From contig CAITID010000047.1 in the NCBI GenBank assembly GCA_903892335.1, positions 1 through 10,222 on the forward strand: a stretch of DNA of 10,222 nt, in the 5' to 3' direction. The notes under the pieces are model-generated. The model saw only the letters and a list, made by a program, of their open reading frames with translations, did no database searches and had not been told where the DNA came from. This document shows positions 6,913-10,222 of this stretch, in pieces. A program made the translations under genes and the position numbers. The stretch's first letter is position 1. Every line of letters begins with the position of its first letter. This stretch comes from an uncultured Actinomycetes bacterium (lineage in GTDB: Bacteria; Actinomycetota; Actinomycetes; Nanopelagicales; Nanopelagicaceae).

Positions 6913-7679
6913 TGGCAATTGCATTAGTTACCGGAGCTACTGCTGGAATTGGTGCCCAATACGCGCGGTTGCTGGCTAAAGAAGGTTTTGATTTAATTTT
7001 AGTCGCTCGTGATAAAAAGCGATTAGGTTCAACGGCAAAGAGTTTAAGTAAAGAATTTGGTGTCAAAGTTGAAGTACTTCCAGCCGATCTAACTAAGCCG
7101 GTTCAACTGGAAAAGGTAAGAAAACGGCTGAGTGATACAAAGAAGCCAATTGAGGTTTTAATTAACAATGCCGGCTTTGGAATAAATAAGAGTTTTCTTA
7201 TAAGTAACTTATCTGATGAACAGGGGTTATTAGACGTTTTAGTTACTGCTCCTATGCGATTGACCCACGCGGTTCTACCGATTATGAAGCAGCGAAACAG
7301 CGGAATTATTGTAAATGTCAGCAGTGTGGCCAGTTGGATAGCAGGCGGTAGTTACAGCGCAGCAAAGTCTTACTTAACAGTTTTAACTGAATCACTACAC
7401 ATTGAACTTCGTTCTACTAAAGTGAAAATCTCTGCGCTCTGTCCAGGATTTACTAGGACTGAATTTCACCAACGCGGTGGTATGAAAATGAATGGATTAC
7501 CGAATTTTATGTGGCTGAGTACTGAAAAAGTTGTAAGTAAATCTTGGCGTGATGTTAATGCCGGTAAAGTGATCTCAATTCCAGGCTGGCAGTACTTAAT
7601 ACTTAGCGGTATCTCTCGATTTGGTCCCCGCCCGATGGTGCGGCGAATCGGAATGAATGTTCGCAGGAAACAACGCTAA
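6912..7679 (+). CDS. Short-chain dehydrogenase/reductase (classical SDR)
   Basis: A 255-residue NAD(P)-dependent oxidoreductase with a Rossmann fold. Visible SDR marks: T-G-A-T-A-G-I-G cofactor loop (7-14), V-A-R-D-K after beta2 (31-35; the Arg points to NADPH), A-D-L (58-60), N-N-A-G (85-88), catalytic Ser138 in V-S-S, Tyr148 and Lys152 in Y-S-A-A-K, and C-P-G-F-T-R-T (177-183) after beta6. The position normally holding the fourth catalytic residue, Asn (V-N-V-T-A type motif), reads V-L-V-T-A-P, so Leu110 replaces it. The C-terminus is basic (V-R-R-I-G-M-N-V-R-R-K-Q-R) and may contact the membrane, as in SDRs acting on lipids; that is inference. The ATG overlaps the preceding stop as TAATG, with no Shine-Dalgarno sequence of its own. 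The substrate is not recognisable. Confidence 0.9.
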   Translation: MAIALVTGATAGIGAQYARLLAKEGFDLILVARDKKRLGSTAKSLSKEFGVKVEVLPADLTKPVQLEKVRKRLSDTKKPIEVLINNAGFGINKSFLISNLSDEQGLLDVLVTAPMRLTHAVLPIMKQRNSGIIVNVSSVASWIAGGSYSAAKSYLTVLTESLHIELRSTKVKISALCPGFTRTEFHQRGGMKMNGLPNFMWLSTEKVVSKSWRDVNAGKVISIPGWQYLILSGISRFGPRPMVRRIGMNVRRKQR

Positions 7680-7747
7680 ACCCTTTAACTTCACATCAAA
7701 TTCACGGTACAAGCGCAACATATCCACCAACTAAAGCACACTCTTAA

Positions 7748-7787
7748 AGTAGACTTACCCCATACCTAAGTTAGATAACTAAAGGAG
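7748..7787 (+). promoter_or_regulatory. Promoter -10 region and strong ribosome binding site for the secreted protein gene
   Basis: TAGACT (7750-7755) sits in the 11-base string AGTAGACTTAC that also forms the -10 region at 5648-5658. No good -35 is seen 17 bases upstream (CCAACT, 7727-7732). AAAGGAG (7781-7787) lies 6 bases before the GTG at 7794 and is the strongest Shine-Dalgarno sequence in the window. The remainder of the 114-base gap after the SDR gene shows no terminator or other feature. Confidence 0.5.
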
Positions 7788-7793
7788 TAATTT

Positions 7794-8555
7794 GTGAATA
7801 AGAGAATTTCAGCAGCTGTAATGGCTAGCTTTTTGGTAATTGGTCTAGCAACTCCAGCAACTGCGGCTACAGCAGGTGGTGCATGTACAAAGGCTGGACA
7901 GATTGTAAAAATTGGAAATAACACTTATGTGTGTGCTAAGAACCCATTTTTTAGCCCAACCAAATTAACTTATGTCTGGGATGGTTGTATTGAGTTAAAT
8001 ACTGACTATCAAGCAGGAATTAAAGAGGCACAAACTGTGCTTCGTGCATCTGAAGCTAACCGCTTTCAACAAATCGAGCCAGTTGGCACAACACTAAAAG
8101 ACTTAATTAAGTGGAATGCATTAATTACATACGCTAAAGGCAATATTGTTTATTACGGCTCAACTTATTATCAAGCAACAAAAACAAGTGTGAATAAAGC
8201 ACCAACCACTGCCAATATTGGGAAAACTAAGTTTTGGATAGTTAGCCAGCCAACCAATGCCAACTCAAAGATTGGTCAAATGCCAACTCCTTCAGTTGTA
8301 TTGGCAACTGCTACAAAACAAATCGCTGCTGTAACTGCAGCATCGGTTAAATCTACAGTTCCGGCAACGAAGCTAAAGCTAAATACTTTGGCTGCTGATT
8401 TAACAACAAAGCGAGCAGCTTTAGAGGCTAACCAAGGTCCAATCCAAAGTGTGATCGATACCTTAGATCCAGTCTTAACTGAGCTAAAGAGCGCAGTTGC
8501 ATTGGTTTCAATTACTAGAGATCTTGTCAAGGATAAATGTAATCCTAGATACTAA
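7794..8555 (+). CDS. Secreted protein with possible CBM5/12-like carbohydrate-binding segment
   Basis: A 253-residue protein starting at GTG behind a strong Shine-Dalgarno sequence. Residues ~1-24 form a signal peptide (M-N-K-R, hydrophobic core, A-T-A cleavage site), so it is exported. The mature start holds G-G-A-C-T-K-A-G-Q (28-36) and a Cys31/Cys47 pair with Y-V-C-A-K, a pattern I associate with secreted actinobacterial proteins; Cys65 and Cys249 make four cysteines in the mature chain, allowing two disulfides. Residues ~107-148 (W-N-A ... Y-A-K-G-N-I-V-Y-Y-G-S-T-Y-Y-Q-A ... A-P ... F-W) follow the aromatic spacing of chitin/cellulose-binding CBM5/12 modules. The rest (~165-245) is Ala/Lys/Leu/Thr-rich and probably helical or coiled-coil. 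There is no enzyme domain and no membrane anchor. A cell-surface or polysaccharide-binding role is an inference; the overall family is not recognised. Confidence 0.85.
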   Translation: MNKRISAAVMASFLVIGLATPATAATAGGACTKAGQIVKIGNNTYVCAKNPFFSPTKLTYVWDGCIELNTDYQAGIKEAQTVLRASEANRFQQIEPVGTTLKDLIKWNALITYAKGNIVYYGSTYYQATKTSVNKAPTTANIGKTKFWIVSQPTNANSKIGQMPTPSVVLATATKQIAAVTAASVKSTVPATKLKLNTLAADLTTKRAALEANQGPIQSVIDTLDPVLTELKSAVALVSITRDLVKDKCNPRY

Positions 8556-8568
8556 TCAACAAACAGCT

Positions 8569-8613
8569 AAGGCTGTGATGATCGCAACTTATGCGATTGT
8601 TACAGCCTTTTTT
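8569..8613 (+). terminator. Strong intrinsic terminator, nested in the 3' end of the convergent Rieske gene
   Basis: Arms 8569-8586 and 8592-8609 can pair over 18 positions (15 Watson-Crick pairs and 3 G-U pairs) around a five-base loop ACTTA, followed by T residues through 8613. It starts 13 bases after the stop of the secreted protein gene. The G-U pairs form only in the plus-strand transcript; in the minus-strand RNA they become A-C mismatches and no T-run follows, so it should act mainly in the plus direction. The 3' arm encodes the last residues and stop codon of the Rieske gene. Confidence 0.92.
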
Positions 8614-9014
8614 GTTGCCGTGAATTTAATACTTCGCAAGCCATCTGTTGCGGGTCCGACTTTTACTGCACCATTTAAAGCAAACTCGGCACCATGACCG
8701 CGTGGTGGCGGGCAACTCCAACCAGCAGAACTTTTCTTCACAATCGCACCTTGATGTGGGCATTGTAAATTTATAACTGAGTAACCAGTAACGCCGGTAG
8801 AAGTTCTAACAACTGCAATTTTTCCATACTTAGCAATTGATAATTCAAGAACTCCGCCAACTTTGTTTAATGCTTTATTTACTGCAAGATCAATCACAGT
8901 TTTGCCTTTCACAGTTGTTACACCAGTTGCCGCTACTGCTTTGCCTTTTGTCAATCCCAATGCAGCAATTGCAGCAATACCACATACAAAATTTCGACGA
9001 TTAAGTGCTGCCAT
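8589..9014 (-). CDS. Tat-exported Rieske [2Fe-2S] protein with atypical second box
   Basis: A 141-residue protein with a twin-arginine signal (L-N-R-R-N-F-V at 4-10, hydrophobic stretch, A-V-A-A cleavage near 29), so it is exported folded. The mature part is a small Rieske domain: box I C-P-H-Q-G (Cys85, His87) and box II with Cys101 and His107, then G-P-A (120-122) as in the usual Rieske tail. Box II reads C-P-P-P-R-G-H-G-A-E-F, with five residues between Cys and His instead of the usual two. The disulfide cysteines of cytochrome bc-type Rieske proteins are absent, so it resembles free Rieske electron carriers exported by actinobacteria. An in vivo partner is not visible. GGAAAGG (9020-9026 on this strand) lies 5 bases before the ATG. 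The stop lies in the loop of a plus-strand terminator hairpin. Confidence 0.88.
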   Translation of the reverse strand: MAALNRRNFVCGIAAIAALGLTKGKAVAATGVTTVKGKTVIDLAVNKALNKVGGVLELSIAKYGKIAVVRTSTGVTGYSVINLQCPHQGAIVKKSSAGWSCPPPRGHGAEFALNGAVKVGPATDGLRSIKFTATKKAVTIA

Positions 9015-9044
9015 TACTACCTTTCCATAAGTTCTACTAATTTC

Positions 9045-9073
9045 TAGTCAGCGCAAAGGATAACTCTTAAAAT
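9045..9073 (+). promoter_or_regulatory. Possible leaderless promoter for the GGDEF gene
   Basis: TAGTCA (9045-9050, 4 of 6) and TAAAAT (9068-9073, 5 of 6) are exactly 17 bases apart, and the -10 box ends 6 bases before the GTG at 9080. Transcription would begin on the start codon. No Shine-Dalgarno sequence is present. The box lies in the 65-base divergent gap with the Rieske gene. Confidence 0.45.
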
Positions 9074-9079
9074 ATATTT

Positions 9080-10222
9080 GTGCGAGGCCAGCTGATTCTA
9101 AAACCAATTGCAATTCTCTTATTGCTGCTTCACCTAATTCTTCGGGCAACTCTCAGCCAACCCAGTGTTTTGATCGATCTGATCCTGTTTAATCTAGTTG
9201 GAGTACTCGCGGCGGTCACTGCATTAACAGCCCCCTTGGTGACTGACCGAAAGGCAGCCATGGCAATTGGATACGCACAGTTGATCTGGAGTTTTGGTTC
9301 AATTTTTTCTACTTGGAACTCCTTTTTTCAAACCCAAGTTCCAGATGCCATTTCTGAAGTTTGTTACGCAGTCTTCTATCCGTTAATTCTCTTTGGGGTA
9401 ATTAGAACCTTCACTCAACGAGTAAAGATTGGCGCGTTAGAGTTGTTAGATACGGTAATTGTGGCGGTTGGCTTCACCAGTGTCTTAACCGCATTTTTGT
9501 TAAAGCCGGCGATGTTGACCTTTGCCGGTTCTGCATTTACCGTATTTTTATCAATTTTATATCCAGTCGGCGATATCGTAATTCTGGCAATGGCTTTGGT
9601 TTATTTCTTATTAAATCCAATTAGCAAACGATCTTTTCTACTATGTGCTGGGTTATTAGCCTTTTCACTTTCTGATCTACTCTTTATTTGGTTATCAATT
9701 TCAGCGAGGTATAGCTTTGGTTCAATCTCCGATGATGGCTGGATCCTAGGTTTACTGCTCATCTCCTTTTCATTGTCCTACTCGGGCGGGGATGCGAAAT
9801 TTTCTGAAAAGATTTCTTCCTATGCTGCAACTGTTGCACTCGTTGCAAGTGGCTCCTTACTCGGTATTGCCGCATTTAATCCCGGATACTTTCCAACCTT
9901 TATTTTAATTCCTGGTTTTTTTACCATCGCACTGGCTTTTATCCGAATGAGTTTTGCACTTCAAGAAGCAAACTCTGCAGGTACTGAGCGGGTACTAGCG
10001 CGAACGGATGAATTAACCGGTTTATCAAATCGTCGAAATTTCTTAACTCATTTAGAGAATTTAACCTCCGGTTACATATTCCTTTTAGATCTAGATGGTT
10101 TTAAAGCGATTAATGATTCTTTAGGCCATGAAACTGGTGATCAATTACTAAAACAGGTAGCAATTAGATTTTCGCGGGCGCTGCCACCTACTGCGTTGAT
10201 TGCCAGATTAGGTGGTGATGAA
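9080..10222 (+). CDS. Multi-pass membrane GGDEF protein, probable diguanylate cyclase (3' end outside window)
   Basis: The open frame encodes 381 residues and is cut exactly inside G-G-D-E(-F/-E), so the rest of the cyclase domain and any EAL domain are unseen. Residues ~6-290 hold about nine or ten hydrophobic segments with few charges, including Y-P-V-G-D-I-V (161-167), a motif seen in the membrane sensor region of actinobacterial GGDEF/EAL proteins. The GGDEF domain starts with R-T-D-E-L-T-G-L-S-N-R-R (308-319), followed by L-D-L-D-G-F-K-A-I-N-D (336-346; Asp337 binds metal) and L-G-H-E-T-G-D. The active-site motif is intact as far as it is visible, so synthesis of cyclic di-GMP from two GTP is likely. 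The RxxD inhibitory site expected nine residues before GGDEF is P-P-T-A, hence absent. GTG at 9080 is the only usual start after the in-frame stop at 9068-9070. Confidence 0.92.
   Translation, partial: MRGQLILKPIAILLLLLHLILRATLSQPSVLIDLILFNLVGVLAAVTALTAPLVTDRKAAMAIGYAQLIWSFGSIFSTWNSFFQTQVPDAISEVCYAVFYPLILFGVIRTFTQRVKIGALELLDTVIVAVGFTSVLTAFLLKPAMLTFAGSAFTVFLSILYPVGDIVILAMALVYFLLNPISKRSFLLCAGLLAFSLSDLLFIWLSISARYSFGSISDDGWILGLLLISFSLSYSGGDAKFSEKISSYAATVALVASGSLLGIAAFNPGYFPTFILIPGFFTIALAFIRMSFALQEANSAGTERVLARTDELTGLSNRRNFLTHLENLTSGYIFLLDLDGFKAINDSLGHETGDQLLKQVAIRFSRALPPTALIARLGGDE

Noticed and set aside
8276..8530. 84-codon minus-strand frame
   Set aside because: Antisense to the Ala/Thr-rich C-terminal half of the secreted protein, where low-complexity codons leave the reverse strand open.
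8497..8697. 66-codon plus-strand frame
   Set aside because: It runs through the strong terminator hairpin and the antisense of the Rieske gene; the apparent hydrophobic segment comes from the hairpin and T-run.
1..10222. Defence island, CRISPR array, prophage, transposon or integrative element
   Set aside because: No regularly spaced repeats, transposase or integrase motifs, target-site duplications or abrupt composition change are visible; the tRNA gene has no integrase or duplicated tRNA end beside it within the window.

Overview
The window looks like a chromosomal stretch from a small-genome, AT-rich actinobacterium, roughly 40% GC by eye. Freshwater acI / Nanopelagicales-like bacteria fit best. 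This is inferred from gene content (CopC plus a CopD-CtaG fusion, an MMPL transporter ending in a GERNWW-like motif, a Tat-type Rieske protein, a secreted protein with an actinobacterial C-T-K-x-G repeat-like start), TANNNT -10 boxes and strong use of TTA and ATT codons. I see no insertion sequence, CRISPR array, phage gene or compositional island; genes are tightly packed and the longest non-coding gaps are 113-145 bases.

Left part (1-2456): on the minus strand a copper module made of a CopC-like secreted, membrane-anchored protein followed 11 bases later by a CopD-CtaG fusion that runs off the window. Together they would move copper across the membrane and deliver it to cytochrome c oxidase. 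Divergently, a FmdB-type zinc-ribbon protein runs on the plus strand and meets, with no gap, a 44-codon minus-strand reading frame that may be a real small gene.

Middle (2512-5540): an MMPL/RND lipid-type exporter, formyltetrahydrofolate deformylase (purU), and a convergent tRNA-Arg(CCU) with an encoded CCA and an unusual mismatch in the T stem.

Right part (5627-10222): a two-gene operon of a saccharopine-dehydrogenase-family enzyme and a short-chain dehydrogenase joined by a TAATG overlap; a secreted protein with a possible carbohydrate-binding module; a strong intrinsic terminator that lies partly inside the end of a convergent Tat-exported Rieske protein with a non-standard second cluster box; and a multi-pass membrane GGDEF protein cut off by the window end exactly in its GGDEF motif.

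No multi-gene novel system is convincing here. The items most worth checking are single-protein deviations (the Rieske box II spacing, CopC copper-ligand loss, SDR missing Asn), the small convergent gene, the tRNA mismatch, and a recurring promoter style (TANNNT placed 5-8 bases from the start codon) suggesting leaderless mRNAs.
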